Shown piece by piece: positions 51,074 to 60,059 of a stretch of DNA of 64,000 bases. Position 1 is the stretch's first letter. Every line of letters starts with the position of its first letter. A program made the position numbers and the translations under genes. The DNA comes from an uncultured Eubacteriales bacterium. Lineage in GTDB: Bacteria > Bacillota > Clostridia > Oscillospirales > Acutalibacteraceae. The stretch is taken from the NCBI GenBank assembly GCA_934466515.1, contig CAKSLH010000002.1:186001-250000 (forward strand), given 5' to 3'. A model generated the notes under the pieces. That model was not told the DNA's origin. It searched no databases and saw only the letters and a program-made list of their open reading frames with translations.

Positions 51074-51892
51074 TTGAATATTCTTTACTGCGGAGACGCA
51101 AATATGAAAAACGGAATTCTTTTAAGCACTTTATCCTTGATTTCCTGTACCGAGGAAGAGCTTTGCATTTATATTATTACGGCAGGCCTGCCCGAGAAAA
51201 AAAAGCTTCCTATTTCAAAGGATTTTGAAGATAAGCTTACAAAAACGCTTAAAAGAAAAAACAAAAATTCTTTTGCTTTGGTTTTGGATATCAGCGAGAT
51301 GTTTTTTAAAAATATTCCGCAGGCGAATGTTAAAACAAGGTTCACCCCGTTTTGTATGCTCCGCCTTTTTGCGGACGAGGTCAAAGAAATACCCGATAAA
51401 ATTCTTTACCTTGATACAGATGTTCTTTGCAGAAAGGATTTTTTAGAGTTTTACAATACCGATATGTCGGACTGCGATATCTGCGGAGCTTTAGACCGCT
51501 ACGGAAAGTATTTCTTTAAAAAATCGCGGTTTAAATTCGATTATATAAATTCGGGCGTTTTGCTTATAAATATGGAAAGGGTCAGAGAAAATAAGACCTT
51601 TTTAAAATGCAGAGAGCTTTGCGCAAATAAAAGAATGTTCATGCCCGACCAAAGCGCTCTTAATAAAATCTGCGAAAAGAATATTATAAGCAGAATTTAT
51701 AATGAGCAGGGAGACCCGAACGATAAAACCGTCTTTCAGCATTTTTCAACCCGATTTCTGTTTTTCCCTTATATAAGAACGAGGACGGTCAAGCCGTGGG
51801 AAACCGAAAGGGTTAAAAATGTTCTTAAAATAAAAGATTATAATAAGCTTTTTGAAAGCTATGAAAAGGAGAAAGAAAGCTATGAAAAATGA
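51074..51892 (+). CDS. Glycosyltransferase family 8 protein, first
   Basis: A 272-residue GT8 enzyme, a retaining sugar transferase using a UDP-sugar. It begins NILYCGDANMKNGILLSTLSL, has the metal-binding DTD in ILYLDTDVLCRKDF, and YINSGVLLINMERVRENKTF and MPDQSALNKIC further on. The start is TTG 51074 after the SD GTGAGGTG; an ATG at 51050 falls in the promoter. The C-terminal repeat-like ESYEKEKESYEK overlaps the next gene by 11 bases. Acceptor and sugar are unknown. Confidence 0.88.
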   Translation: MNILYCGDANMKNGILLSTLSLISCTEEELCIYIITAGLPEKKKLPISKDFEDKLTKTLKRKNKNSFALVLDISEMFFKNIPQANVKTRFTPFCMLRLFADEVKEIPDKILYLDTDVLCRKDFLEFYNTDMSDCDICGALDRYGKYFFKKSRFKFDYINSGVLLINMERVRENKTFLKCRELCANKRMFMPDQSALNKICEKNIISRIYNEQGDPNDKTVFQHFSTRFLFFPYIRTRTVKPWETERVKNVLKIKDYNKLFESYEKEKESYEK

Positions 51893-52832
51893 AATTCCGG
51901 TATTTTTTACGGTAGACGATAATTATGCGCCTTTTTTGGCGGCGGCGATAAATTCCGCTGTCAGGAATTCTTCACAGGATAAGAATTACAGAGCGGTTGT
52001 GCTTTATCAGGAGTTGAACGATAACAATATAAACAAGCTTAAAAAGCTTGCAAGGGATAATTTTAAGGTTGACTGCATTCCGATGAAAAACAGCTTTGAG
52101 TCTATAACCGACCGCATGAGCAACAGGCTCCGCTGCGATTATTTTACTCTTACTATTTATTTCAGACTTTTTATTCCGCTTATGTTTCCTGAGTATGACA
52201 AGGGAATATATATCGACAGCGATGTTGTTTTAACTGGCGATGTTGCGGAGCTTTATGAAACCGATATCGGAGATAATTTTATCGGCGCATGCAGGGATTA
52301 TTCGATTGCCGATGTTCCTCCGCTTGTAGCTTATACGGAAAATGCAGTAGGTGTAAAGGGAGACGAATATATAAATTCAGGCGTTCTTCTTATGAATCTT
52401 AAAAAAATGAGAGACACAGGTTTTGAAGAACATTTCTTAAATCTTTTAAATACCTATCATTTTGATTCCATAGCGCCCGATCAGGATTATATCAACGCTA
52501 TCTGCAACGGCAAGATTTATTATCTTGACCAAAAGTGGGATACCATGCCCGACAGCTCGGTACCTGTTTCAGAGCCGAAGCTCATTCATTATAATCTGTT
52601 TTCAAAGCCTTGGTGCTATGACGGAATAAAATACGAAGAGGAATTCTTCAAATATGCCGAGGACTGCGGATATATTGATGAAATAAAGGAGTATAAGAAG
52701 AATTATTCCGATGAGCAGAAAAAATCCGATAAGGATTGCATGGAGCTTTTGGTAAAGCGCGGAATAGAAATTCAGAGCAACGAAGTAACCTTCAAAAAAA
52801 TGCTTGAAAAAGGAGTTAAAATCCGTTTATGA
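51882..52832 (+). CDS. Glycosyltransferase family 8 protein, second
   Basis: A 316-residue GT8 enzyme. It begins IPVFFTVDDNYAPFLAAAINS, has the DxD motif in GIYIDSDVVLTGD, then EYINSGVLLMNLKKM, PDQDYINAICNG and HYNLFSKPW. ATG 51882 is placed by SD AAAGGAG. It is different in sequence from the first GT8, so the pair probably adds two sugars in turn. Its stop overlaps the next ATG by four bases. Confidence 0.9.
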   Translation: MKNEIPVFFTVDDNYAPFLAAAINSAVRNSSQDKNYRAVVLYQELNDNNINKLKKLARDNFKVDCIPMKNSFESITDRMSNRLRCDYFTLTIYFRLFIPLMFPEYDKGIYIDSDVVLTGDVAELYETDIGDNFIGACRDYSIADVPPLVAYTENAVGVKGDEYINSGVLLMNLKKMRDTGFEEHFLNLLNTYHFDSIAPDQDYINAICNGKIYYLDQKWDTMPDSSVPVSEPKLIHYNLFSKPWCYDGIKYEEEFFKYAEDCGYIDEIKEYKKNYSDEQKKSDKDCMELLVKRGIEIQSNEVTFKKMLEKGVKIRL

Positions 52833-53698
52833 GTAAGGATAACGGCCGTATCGAAGTAATTGAAAATATAAAAAAATACTCGCAGTCGGGCGAATTCCAT
52901 AATAAAGTCGAGCTTAACGACCCCGTGCTGACTAACGACCAGAATAGGCTTATAACAGATAATTATATTAAAAACAGAAATACATTTAATTATAAAATAA
53001 AGAGAAACGCTGCGGTCTTTATTGCAAAAACCGCAACTGTCTTTATAAATCACGATACGGTTATAAAAGGGCTTGAAAAAATTCCCGAAAATTTAAGCGG
53101 AGTTATAATAACGAGCAATCATTTCAGTCCTTTTGAAAATACGGTTGTAAGATACCTTACAAATAAGCTTGATAAAAGGCTTAATATAATCAGCCAGACA
53201 TCAAACTTTGCAATGACGGGAATAATCGGATTTTTAATGAATTATGCCGATACTATTCCGATTTCGCCCGAGCCGCATTATCTTGCCCGTGATTTTATGA
53301 AAATTTTAAAGGAAAAAACAGTTGATAAAGGCGAAGCGGTCCTTCTTTATCCCGAACAGGAAATGTGGTTTAATTACCGCAAGCCCCGCCCGCCTAAAAA
53401 GGGAGCATATTATTATGCGGCTAAGCTTAATGTTCCTGTCCTTTCCTGCTTTGTCGAGGTTATAGATACCGATAAGGATGCATCCGAGCAGTTTAAAAAG
53501 GTAAGATATGTAATGCATGTTTTAGGCTTGCTTAAGCCCGATATGAATTTAAGCGTCAAGGAAAATTCTCAGCTTCTTGCAGACAGGGATTATGAGCTTA
53601 AAAAGCAGTGCTATGAAGAGGTATATAATAAGCCGCTTGATTATTCTTTCGACGCTTCGGATATAGCAGGGTTTAAGGGTGAGGCTTTTGGAAGTTAA
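52829..53698 (+). CDS. PlsC-like acyltransferase, first
   Basis: A 289-residue protein of the lysophosphatidic acid acyltransferase (LPLAT) superfamily. The catalytic motif is SNHFSPFEN (His-x4-Glu, near residue 97), and the substrate motif is LLYPEQEMWFNYRKPRP. It may attach an acyl chain to a glycolipid or glycerol phosphate. It is translationally coupled to the second GT8 (ATGA overlap). The first 45 residues are charged and helical. Confidence 0.83.
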   Translation: MSKDNGRIEVIENIKKYSQSGEFHNKVELNDPVLTNDQNRLITDNYIKNRNTFNYKIKRNAAVFIAKTATVFINHDTVIKGLEKIPENLSGVIITSNHFSPFENTVVRYLTNKLDKRLNIISQTSNFAMTGIIGFLMNYADTIPISPEPHYLARDFMKILKEKTVDKGEAVLLYPEQEMWFNYRKPRPPKKGAYYYAAKLNVPVLSCFVEVIDTDKDASEQFKKVRYVMHVLGLLKPDMNLSVKENSQLLADRDYELKKQCYEEVYNKPLDYSFDASDIAGFKGEAFGS

Positions 53699-54446
53699 AA
53701 AAAGATATTATGAAAGCCTTACGCAGGATTTTGAGGAGACAAAAAATCAGGATATAAAATTAGGCGATGATTATAAATTTATCAGAACCGGTTTTTTGGA
53801 CAGACTTCTCTCAGCTGTAATTTACGGCGCCGCCGTGATTTTATCTTATCCTTATTGCAGGTTTTTTCTGCATATAAAATTTGAGGGAAGAAAAAAGCTT
53901 AAAGGTTTTAAAAATACGGGTTATTTTCTTTTCGCCAATCACACCCAGCCTATAGGCGATGTTTTTACTCCTGCCCATGCGCTGTTTCCTAAAAGAATTT
54001 ATACAATTGTCAGCACTGCGAATTACGGAATTCCCGTAATCGGAAAAATCCTTCCCTTTTTGGGCGCTCTTCCCGTGATAGAGAGCGTTAAAGGATTAAA
54101 AAGCTTAACAGTCAGCATAAAGACAAGATTAAATGAGAATAAATGTATTGTAATTTATCCCGAGGCGCACGTCTGGGAATACTGCACATTTATAAGACCC
54201 TTTTCGGACACTTCGTTTAAATTCCCCGTAAAATTCGAAAAACCGTCATTTTGTATGACGGTTACTTACAATAAATCAAAGCTTTTTAAAAGACCTAAGG
54301 CTACCGCTTTTATTGACGGACCATTTTATCCCGAGGGAGAAAGTGTAAAGGAAAAAGCCGAAAGCCTTAAAAATCAGATAACCGATACTATGATAAAAAG
54401 AAGCGGGGAAAGCGATTATAATTATATCGAATATTTAAAAAAATAA
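53679..54446 (+). CDS. PlsC-like acyltransferase, second
   Basis: A 255-residue LPLAT-family protein. A hydrophobic segment lies at about residues 45-65. The catalytic motif is FANHTQPIGD (His-x5-Asp) and the substrate-side motif is IVIYPEAHVWEYCTFIRPF. It starts at GTG 53679 or, nine bases later, TTG 53688, overlapping the end of the first acyltransferase. It closes the GT8-GT8-acyltransferase-acyltransferase operon before a terminator. Confidence 0.82.
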   Translation: MRLLEVKKRYYESLTQDFEETKNQDIKLGDDYKFIRTGFLDRLLSAVIYGAAVILSYPYCRFFLHIKFEGRKKLKGFKNTGYFLFANHTQPIGDVFTPAHALFPKRIYTIVSTANYGIPVIGKILPFLGALPVIESVKGLKSLTVSIKTRLNENKCIVIYPEAHVWEYCTFIRPFSDTSFKFPVKFEKPSFCMTVTYNKSKLFKRPKATAFIDGPFYPEGESVKEKAESLKNQITDTMIKRSGESDYNYIEYLKK

Positions 54447-54491
54447 AAAACATCCTTTGTTTTCGGAAAGTGAAAACAAAGGATGTTTTTT
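54446..54491 (+). terminator. Bidirectional terminator after the acyltransferases
   Basis: A stem of about 19 bp with arms AAAACATCCTTTGTTTTC and GAAAACAAAGGATGTTTT around GGAAAGT. T- and A-runs on its two sides serve both converging genes. Confidence 0.88.
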
Positions 54492-54493
54492 GC

Positions 54494-54817
54494 CTAAAAA
54501 GAAACGGTTAGCTGCATTTTGAATTTTTCTTCGCCGTAAACAGCGTGCGGAATTCCTTTGGGCATAATAAGCGTTTCGCCCTCTGTCAGGATATATTCTT
54601 TCCCTCCGACGGTGAATTTGCCCGTTCCGTCAAGCACCGTAACCATAGCGTCGCCGCCGGCGGCATGGGTAGAAATTTCCTCATCCTTATCAAAAGAAAA
54701 TAAAGTCATGCTGACCTTGTCATTCTGAACCAAGGTTTTGCTTACAACCTGTCCGTCGCTGTAGTCGATTAAATCTTTAAGCGAAAGCTTTTTTTCTTTT
54801 TCAATATTTTTATACAT
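54494..54817 (-). CDS. Cupin domain protein
   Basis: A 107-residue small cupin. The conserved motifs are STHAAGGDAMVTVLDGTGKF (metal-binding His and later Glu region) and GETLIMPKGIPHAV. ATG 54817 has the SD AAAGGAGC; a longer in-frame start would add 14 residues. Such single cupins may bind metal and small ligands; no substrate can be named. It converges on the acyltransferase operon. Confidence 0.87.
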   Translation of the reverse strand: MYKNIEKEKKLSLKDLIDYSDGQVVSKTLVQNDKVSMTLFSFDKDEEISTHAAGGDAMVTVLDGTGKFTVGGKEYILTEGETLIMPKGIPHAVYGEEKFKMQLTVSF

Positions 54818-55001
54818 GTCTTTCAGCTCCTTTATTTTATTATATTTCGGGAAAAGCATTTAATAATCAATAAATTGTAAATATTTTAAAATGTAAAAAA
54901 AGTACGCTTAACTAAAAAAAGAGGGCTTGACTTAAAATCTTCCGATAATATAATAAATAATGAATTCAATATTGACACGCTGTAGTTCGGAAAAATAACC
55001 G

Positions 55002-55030
55002 TTGAATTCATTTTATGTTTATGCTATACT
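55002..55030 (+). promoter_or_regulatory. Promoter of the GH3 gene
   Basis: TTGAAT, 17 bp, TATACT with an extended TG (TGCTATACT). The repeated GAATTCA at 54962 and 55004 flanks it. Confidence 0.7.
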
Positions 55031-55064
55031 GCATTATATCAAATATAAAAAATGGGGTTAAAAA

Positions 55065-56618
55065 ATGACGCTTAAAGAAAAAATTTTACAGACTTTTATC
55101 GTAACCGTCAGAGAAATAAATAAGCACGGCGGTCCTAAGGAATTTTTTGAAAAATATCCTGTCGGAGGCATGTATTATTCGGTACTCCCCGGGGCTGAGG
55201 ATACCGTCGAAATGGGAACGGGCACTTCTTATAAAAGACTTTGCGAGTGCAGAAAATATTCTAAGGTTCCGCTTTTAGTCTGTGCAGACGGTGCAGGGAT
55301 TACAGGCGCTAAGTACTCCTGCGGTCCGAGCGCTCTTGTTTCTTCTAAAAATTTAAAGGACGCTTATGATTACGGAAAGCTTTTAGGCATGCAGATGAAT
55401 TTTCACGGTGTCGATTGGCTTTTAGGTCCGAGCGTAGACCTGCTTTATGACCGCTCAATGCCGCTTTATGCCGCAAGCGACGATCCGAAGCTTACAGCTA
55501 AGGTTTACAGCGAGGTTGTAAGAGGTCTTCAGGATCAGGGCGTTTGCGCAACCTTAAAGCATTTCCCGGGTCTTGGAACAAACAGTATAAATATGCACTT
55601 CGGCCACGGCAGAAATGTTCTTGATTTCGATGAATGGATGAGTTCCTACGGATATCTTTATAAGGAGCTGTTTAAAACCTCTCCTTTAAGCGTAATGACT
55701 ACCCATGTCTCCTTAAAATCATATACCGATGAATATGAAAACGGTTACTATCCTATCGCTACATATTCAAAAAGACTTACAAACGACCTTTTAAAAGAGG
55801 AGCTCGGTTTTGAAGGCGCTGTTGTTACCGACGCGCTTATTATGGGCGGTATGGCGACCGGCAACCTTATAGAAGAAACCGTTCAGGCTTTTAAAAGCGG
55901 TGCGGACCTTCTTTTGTGGCCGCCTGTAGAAGCGGCTGACAGAATAGAAGAGCTTATTCTGTCAGGAGAAATTCCCGAGAGCAGGCTTGATGAAGCGCTC
56001 GCAAGAATTCAGAAAATGAGAGATTTCAGAAATAAAGCCTTAAAGGAAAAGAAATATGAGGAGCCTACAGCCGAAAAGGCGGATGAAATCAGCAAAAGAG
56101 TAACGGCACACGGAATTTGCGAATATAAAAATGAAATCGGTCTTTTGCCGCTTAATACCGATAAGGTTAAGAATATCCTTATCGTAAACGCTGCTGAAAA
56201 TGAAAACAGCAAGGCGGCTTCTAACCTTGCCGACGCTCTTAATAAGGCAGGCTTTAACGCAGAGGTTAAAAGGGATATCTATGATGTTCCGTCACGCGTT
56301 TGTTGGCAGGACGATATCGACGAATTGCAGTCGAAATACGACCTTACAATTTTCTCAATGAGTATGGATTACGCGACCTCTTGGAGCGTTTCGTTTATGA
56401 TGGTTTGGGCTTCCCAGCTGTTCGATAAGAATAAAAAGCTTATTATAAATTACGGCTCGCCGTTTTTTGCCGAGGACTATTTTGCCGAGGAGCATACAAT
56501 AGTTGAGGTAAATAACGGTGCGGACGAAAAAACCGTCGAGCTTCTTGTCGAAAGGCTTTTAGGCAAGGAACCCTTTACAGGTACAAAGGTCTTAACCGAG
56601 CATACCAAGAAAATTTAA
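55065..56618 (+). CDS. Glycoside hydrolase family 3 protein
   Basis: A 517-residue GH3 enzyme. The barrel domain has GPSVDLLYDRSMPLY, KHFPGLGTNSINMHFGHG (substrate and NagZ-type histidine loop) and GFEGAVVTDALIMGGM with the catalytic Asp at about residue 257. A C-terminal alpha/beta domain follows. The loop resembles that of beta-N-acetylglucosaminidases, which recycle muropeptides, but beta-glucosidase activity is also possible. No signal peptide, so it is cytoplasmic. Confidence 0.88.
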   Translation: MTLKEKILQTFIVTVREINKHGGPKEFFEKYPVGGMYYSVLPGAEDTVEMGTGTSYKRLCECRKYSKVPLLVCADGAGITGAKYSCGPSALVSSKNLKDAYDYGKLLGMQMNFHGVDWLLGPSVDLLYDRSMPLYAASDDPKLTAKVYSEVVRGLQDQGVCATLKHFPGLGTNSINMHFGHGRNVLDFDEWMSSYGYLYKELFKTSPLSVMTTHVSLKSYTDEYENGYYPIATYSKRLTNDLLKEELGFEGAVVTDALIMGGMATGNLIEETVQAFKSGADLLLWPPVEAADRIEELILSGEIPESRLDEALARIQKMRDFRNKALKEKKYEEPTAEKADEISKRVTAHGICEYKNEIGLLPLNTDKVKNILIVNAAENENSKAASNLADALNKAGFNAEVKRDIYDVPSRVCWQDDIDELQSKYDLTIFSMSMDYATSWSVSFMMVWASQLFDKNKKLIINYGSPFFAEDYFAEEHTIVEVNNGADEKTVELLVERLLGKEPFTGTKVLTEHTKKI

Positions 56619-56634
56619 TTTTTTAAAAATAATA

Positions 56635-56680
56635 AACCCCGAGCTAAAGCTTGAAATGCAATAGCTCGGGGTTGCTTTTT
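56635..56680 (+). terminator. Terminator of the GH3 gene
   Basis: The 10-bp stem CCCCGAGCTA/TAGCTCGGGG has a 15-base loop and is followed by TTGCTTTTT. Confidence 0.88.
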
Positions 56681-56756
56681 ATAGTATATTTTTATCGTCG
56701 TTGGCCAAAAATTGGCCAAACGAACTTTTTTACCGCAAATTATTTAAAGCACAAAT

Positions 56757-56787
56757 AAGAAAAAACCGCTAAACTTAGCGGTTTTTC
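56757..56787 (-). terminator. Terminator of tRNA-fMet
   Basis: Read on the minus strand, AAAAACCGCTAA and TTAGCGGTTTTT pair, followed by TTCTTATTTG. It lies three bases after the encoded CCA. Confidence 0.82.
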
Positions 56788-56789
56788 TT

Positions 56790-56865
<76 letters not shown>

Positions 56866-56890
56866 ATATTTAATTTTTGAGCGCCTATAT

Positions 56891-56919
56891 AGTATACACT
56901 ATGGAGACAGAAAAATCAA
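56891..56919 (-). promoter_or_regulatory. Promoter of tRNA-fMet
   Basis: On the minus strand TTGATT, 17 bp, TATACT, about 25 bases before the tRNA 5' end. Confidence 0.75.
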
Positions 56920-57001
56920 GCCTTTTTTTAAATTTTTTTATCTTGGGCGGTTTCGATAATATTAAAGTTTTATTTTGGTTAAAAAATCGACAAAAAAAGA
57001 C

Positions 57002-57030
57002 TTTTCAAGATTTGCTTTTTATGATATAAT
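57002..57030 (+). promoter_or_regulatory. Promoter of the hydrogenase locus
   Basis: TTTTCA, 17 bp, extended -10 TGATATAAT. The leader of about 100 bases contains CCGCA/TGCGG followed by ATTTTTT at 57062-57092, a weak attenuator-like hairpin. No full Rex operator was found. Confidence 0.6.
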
Positions 57031-57138
57031 AACAGAGTATATATTACGCATATTATTATTTGCCGCAAAAAGCTTAATTATGCGGATTTTTTAAGGTAAG
57101 CGTATCAATACACATTATTTCAGAGGAGGATTTTGTTA

Positions 57139-57636
57139 ATGAAGAAAAAAATCAGCAGACTTCCTTTCAGGGGAACTGCCGAGCAGGAAGCTCAGCTCAT
57201 GCAGGTTATAGACGAAAACAAGCATGACAAGAGTAACCTCATGGTAGTTATGCAGAAAGCGCAGGATATCTACGGCTATCTTCCGTTAGAGGTTCAGGAA
57301 AAGATAGCTGAGGGTATGGAAGTACCGCTCGAAAAGGTTTACGGTGTTTCAACCTTCTATGCGCAGTTTTCTCTTTCTCCTAAGGGGAAGTACAACATTT
57401 CGGTATGTCTCGGAACGGCATGCTATGTTAAGGGCTCGGGCGAGATATTCGATAAGCTTTCCGAAAAGCTCGGAATCGGCGCTGACGAATGTACCGCCGA
57501 CGGAAAGTTTTCTCTTACGGCATGCCGCTGTATAGGCGCTTGCGGACTTGCGCCGGTTCTTACGGTAAACGATGATGTTTACGGCCGTCTTACTGCCGAC
57601 GATGTTGACGGTATACTTGAAAAGTATGCCGACTGA
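57139..57636 (+). CDS. hydC: NuoE-type subunit of [FeFe]-hydrogenase (HydC-like)
   Basis: A 165-residue thioredoxin-fold [2Fe-2S] protein. The cluster ligands are in CLGTAC and CIGAC within TACRCIGACGLAP, spaced as in NuoE. The N-terminal helical part carries VMQKAQDIYGYLP and GVSTFYAQFSL. In trimeric bifurcating hydrogenases this subunit passes electrons between HydB and HydA. ATG 57139 has the SD GAGGAGG; a TTG six bases earlier is not needed. It opens the locus. Confidence 0.93.
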   Translation: MKKKISRLPFRGTAEQEAQLMQVIDENKHDKSNLMVVMQKAQDIYGYLPLEVQEKIAEGMEVPLEKVYGVSTFYAQFSLSPKGKYNISVCLGTACYVKGSGEIFDKLSEKLGIGADECTADGKFSLTACRCIGACGLAPVLTVNDDVYGRLTADDVDGILEKYAD

Positions 57637-57663
57637 TAGAATATTTAAAAAGGAACTGTCTGT

Positions 57664-58017
57664 ATGAAAATAAGCACTATGCGCGACCTGCTTGACGCTA
57701 AAGTACTTTGCTGCGAAGAAAATGTCGGAAGGCATGTTTATTCCGCCTGCGGCTGCGACCTTATGAGCGATGTTCTGGCCTATGTTAAGGATCAGGCTGT
57801 TTTGCTTACGGGTCTTGTAAATTCTCAGGTTATCAGAACGGCTGAAATGATGGATATGATATGTATTGTATTTGTCCGCTCGAAAATGCCGAACGATGAA
57901 ATGCTTGAGCTGGCTAAAGACGCCGGAATTGTAGTTATGGCGACCGATAAAAGAATGTATGAGGCGTGCGGACTTTTATATGCGAACGGTCTTGTCGGAA
58001 ATAAGGTAAGAAAATGA
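57664..58017 (+). CDS. DRTGG-domain protein, first
   Basis: A 117-residue single-domain protein similar to DRTGG domains, with VLLTGLVNSQVIRTAEMMDMICIVFVR and AGIVVMATDKRMYEACGLLY. DRTGG domains often accompany CBS or phosphotransacetylase modules and probably bind a nucleotide or other small ligand. Three cysteines lie near the N-terminus (CC at about 16, CGC at about 30). It overlaps the next gene by four bases. A second such gene is at 59733-60059. Confidence 0.82.
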   Translation: MKISTMRDLLDAKVLCCEENVGRHVYSACGCDLMSDVLAYVKDQAVLLTGLVNSQVIRTAEMMDMICIVFVRSKMPNDEMLELAKDAGIVVMATDKRMYEACGLLYANGLVGNKVRK

Positions 58018-58445
58018 GTGAAGAGCTTGTTTTTGATTTTATTGTAGACGGAGAGGATTTTACTTCCGCCGGTCAGGCTTCCGTGCAGGTCAAAAAGAAT
58101 TTAAGACAGCTCGGAATTTCGCCTGAGGTTATAAGACGGGTTTCGATTGCAATGTACGAGGGAGAAATCAATATGGTCATTCACGCGGGCGGCGGAGAAG
58201 CGTCGGTCAGGGTGAATGAGGACCGTATTAAGATTATTCTTACAGATCACGGCCCCGGGATAAAAGATATCGAACAGGCTATGCAGGAGGGATTTTCCAC
58301 CGCGCCTGATAAAATCAGGTCCTTGGGCTTCGGCGCCGGAATGGGTCTTCCGAATATGAAAAGATATACCGACTGCATGGATATTAAATCGGAACTCGGC
58401 GTAGGTACTACGGTTACTATGGAAGTTAATATTCCTCATCAATGA
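58014..58445 (+). CDS. RsbW-like GHKL ATP-binding protein
   Basis: A 143-residue anti-sigma/serine kinase type ATPase. The N box is EGEINMVIHAGGG, the G1 box is DHGPGIKDIEQAM and the G2 box GFGAGMGLPNMKRYTD. It has no sensor or phosphoacceptor domain. In RsbW/SpoIIAB such proteins bind a sigma factor or phosphorylate an antagonist. Here it overlaps the DRTGG gene and lies 22 bases before a sensor-type hydrogenase gene. Confidence 0.87.
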   Translation: MSEELVFDFIVDGEDFTSAGQASVQVKKNLRQLGISPEVIRRVSIAMYEGEINMVIHAGGGEASVRVNEDRIKIILTDHGPGIKDIEQAMQEGFSTAPDKIRSLGFGAGMGLPNMKRYTDCMDIKSELGVGTTVTMEVNIPHQ

Positions 58446-58467
58446 ATAACTAAATTAAGGTGATTTT

Positions 58468-59736
58468 ATGCATAGCTATGAGCATTCTGTTTTCCTTGAC
58501 GAATCAAGATGCAACGGCTGCACAACATGCCTTAAGCACTGTCCAACGGAGGCTATAAGAATAAGGCGCGGCCATGCGGCGATTGACCCTAACAGATGTA
58601 TAGACTGCGGAGAATGTATCAGAGTCTGTCCGCAGAAAGCAAAAAAAGCCGTTTGCGGAAGTCTTAAAAGTATGGAGCGGTTTAAATGGAAAATCGCTTT
58701 GCCTGCTCCTACTCTTTACGGGCAGTTTGATAATCTTGAGGACATTGACTATGTTTTGGACGGGCTTTTAAGAATAGGATTTGACGATGTTTTTGAGGTC
58801 TCGAAGGCGGCTGAGCTTGTCTCGGCTTACACAAGACAGTATTTAAAAACAGAGGGTGTTAAAAAGCCCGCAATAAGTTCGGCATGTCCTGTTGTCGTAA
58901 GGCTTATAGGTCTTAGATTTCCCTCGCTTAACGATAATATAATTCACATGCTCCCGCCTATGGAGGTGGCGGCAAGGCTTGCGAGAGAAAGGGCTAAAAG
59001 AAAAAATCCGCAGCTTAAGGATGAAGAAATCGGAGTTTGCTTTATTTCTCCGTGTCCTGCAAAGGTAAGCTACATAAAAAACGGCTTCGGAGATTATAAG
59101 AGCCTTATTGATGAGGCGGTTTCTATAAGCGATGTGTATTTTATGCTGATAAGTAAAATGCACGGCGATAATAATATTGAAGCGCTTTCGGAGTCGGGAA
59201 TGATAGGTCTCGGCTGGGCGAGAACGGGCGGCGAGGCTTCGGCAATTTTAAATGACAGCTATCTTGCCGCTGACGGTATAGATAATGTTATTCATGTTCT
59301 CGACCAAATTGAAAACGGAAATATTCCGCCTCTTGAATTTATTGAGCTTAATGCCTGCACGGGCGGCTGCGTCGGCGGAGTGCTGACGATGCAAAACCCC
59401 TTTATAGCAAAGGCGAGAATTCAGACATTAAGGCGGTACTTACCCGTTTCTCAGAATACGCTTACAAAAGAGGAGCTTGAATATATCCCCGAATCCTATT
59501 TGTTTGATTCGTTGCCCGAGTATCACCCGATAACTCAGCTGGGTCAAACTATGGCGGAGTCAATGAGAATGATGGCGGATATTCAAAAAATCAGGGAAAC
59601 TCTCCCCGGTATTGATTGCGGCTCCTGCGGAGCGCCTACATGCAGAGCCTTTGCGGAGGATGTAGCTAAGAATACCGCCGATATTACAAGCTGTCTAATA
59701 AAAAAATATTGCGAAAAGAGGAGCGATGAAAAGTGA
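58468..59736 (+). CDS. [FeFe]-hydrogenase-like protein of the sensory type (HydS-like)
   Basis: A 422-residue protein. Two [4Fe-4S] clusters lie at the N-terminus (CNGCTTCLKHCP and CIDCGECIRVCP). The hydrogenase core keeps four H-cluster cysteines in SSACPVVVRLI, ISPCPAKVSY and NACTGGCVGG. The usual TSCCP motif is SSACP, so the proton-relay cysteine is replaced by Ala. A C-terminal FeS domain has DCGSCGAPTCRAF. This combination fits group C/D hydrogenases proposed to sense hydrogen rather than produce it. It overlaps the next gene by four bases. Confidence 0.87.
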   Translation: MHSYEHSVFLDESRCNGCTTCLKHCPTEAIRIRRGHAAIDPNRCIDCGECIRVCPQKAKKAVCGSLKSMERFKWKIALPAPTLYGQFDNLEDIDYVLDGLLRIGFDDVFEVSKAAELVSAYTRQYLKTEGVKKPAISSACPVVVRLIGLRFPSLNDNIIHMLPPMEVAARLARERAKRKNPQLKDEEIGVCFISPCPAKVSYIKNGFGDYKSLIDEAVSISDVYFMLISKMHGDNNIEALSESGMIGLGWARTGGEASAILNDSYLAADGIDNVIHVLDQIENGNIPPLEFIELNACTGGCVGGVLTMQNPFIAKARIQTLRRYLPVSQNTLTKEELEYIPESYLFDSLPEYHPITQLGQTMAESMRMMADIQKIRETLPGIDCGSCGAPTCRAFAEDVAKNTADITSCLIKKYCEKRSDEK

Positions 59737-60059
59737 CAGTAGGTGAGCTTTCAAAAAAGCCGAATTTTACCGCTCTTAATATCGCAGAGCCCGAGCGGAA
59801 TATAGACGGTGTTTATATAGGCGACCTTTTAAGCTGGGTTATGGGCAGAGCAAAAGAAAGCGACGCTTGGATAACCATTATGTCGAATGTCAATACCGCG
59901 GCGGTTGCGTCGCTTGCAGATGTATCGTGTATAATTCTTGCCGAGGGCGTAACCCTTGAAGAGGATGTTTTAAAGATTGTAAAGGAAAAGCAGATAAATG
60001 TTATTTTATCCTGCCTTCCGATTTATGAAACAGCGGTTAACTTAAGTAAAATGCTATGA
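59733..60059 (+). CDS. DRTGG-domain protein, second
   Basis: A 108-residue paralogue of 57664-58017 in fold. It has GVYIGDLLSWVMGRAKESDAWITIMSN, ASLADVSCIILAEGV and NVILSCLPIYETAVNLSKML. It starts with GTG 59733, overlapping the HydS-like stop, and overlaps the PHP gene by four bases. A ligand-binding regulatory role is inferred. Confidence 0.82.
   Translation: MTVGELSKKPNFTALNIAEPERNIDGVYIGDLLSWVMGRAKESDAWITIMSNVNTAAVASLADVSCIILAEGVTLEEDVLKIVKEKQINVILSCLPIYETAVNLSKML

Noticed and set aside
56701..56722. TTGGCCAA palindromes as an operator or attachment site
   Set aside because: Two adjacent palindromes exist after the GH3 terminator, but there is no nearby gene or element they would serve.
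57125..57145. Rex operator at the hydC start
   Set aside because: Only one half-site (TTGTTAA) is seen, without its inverted partner.
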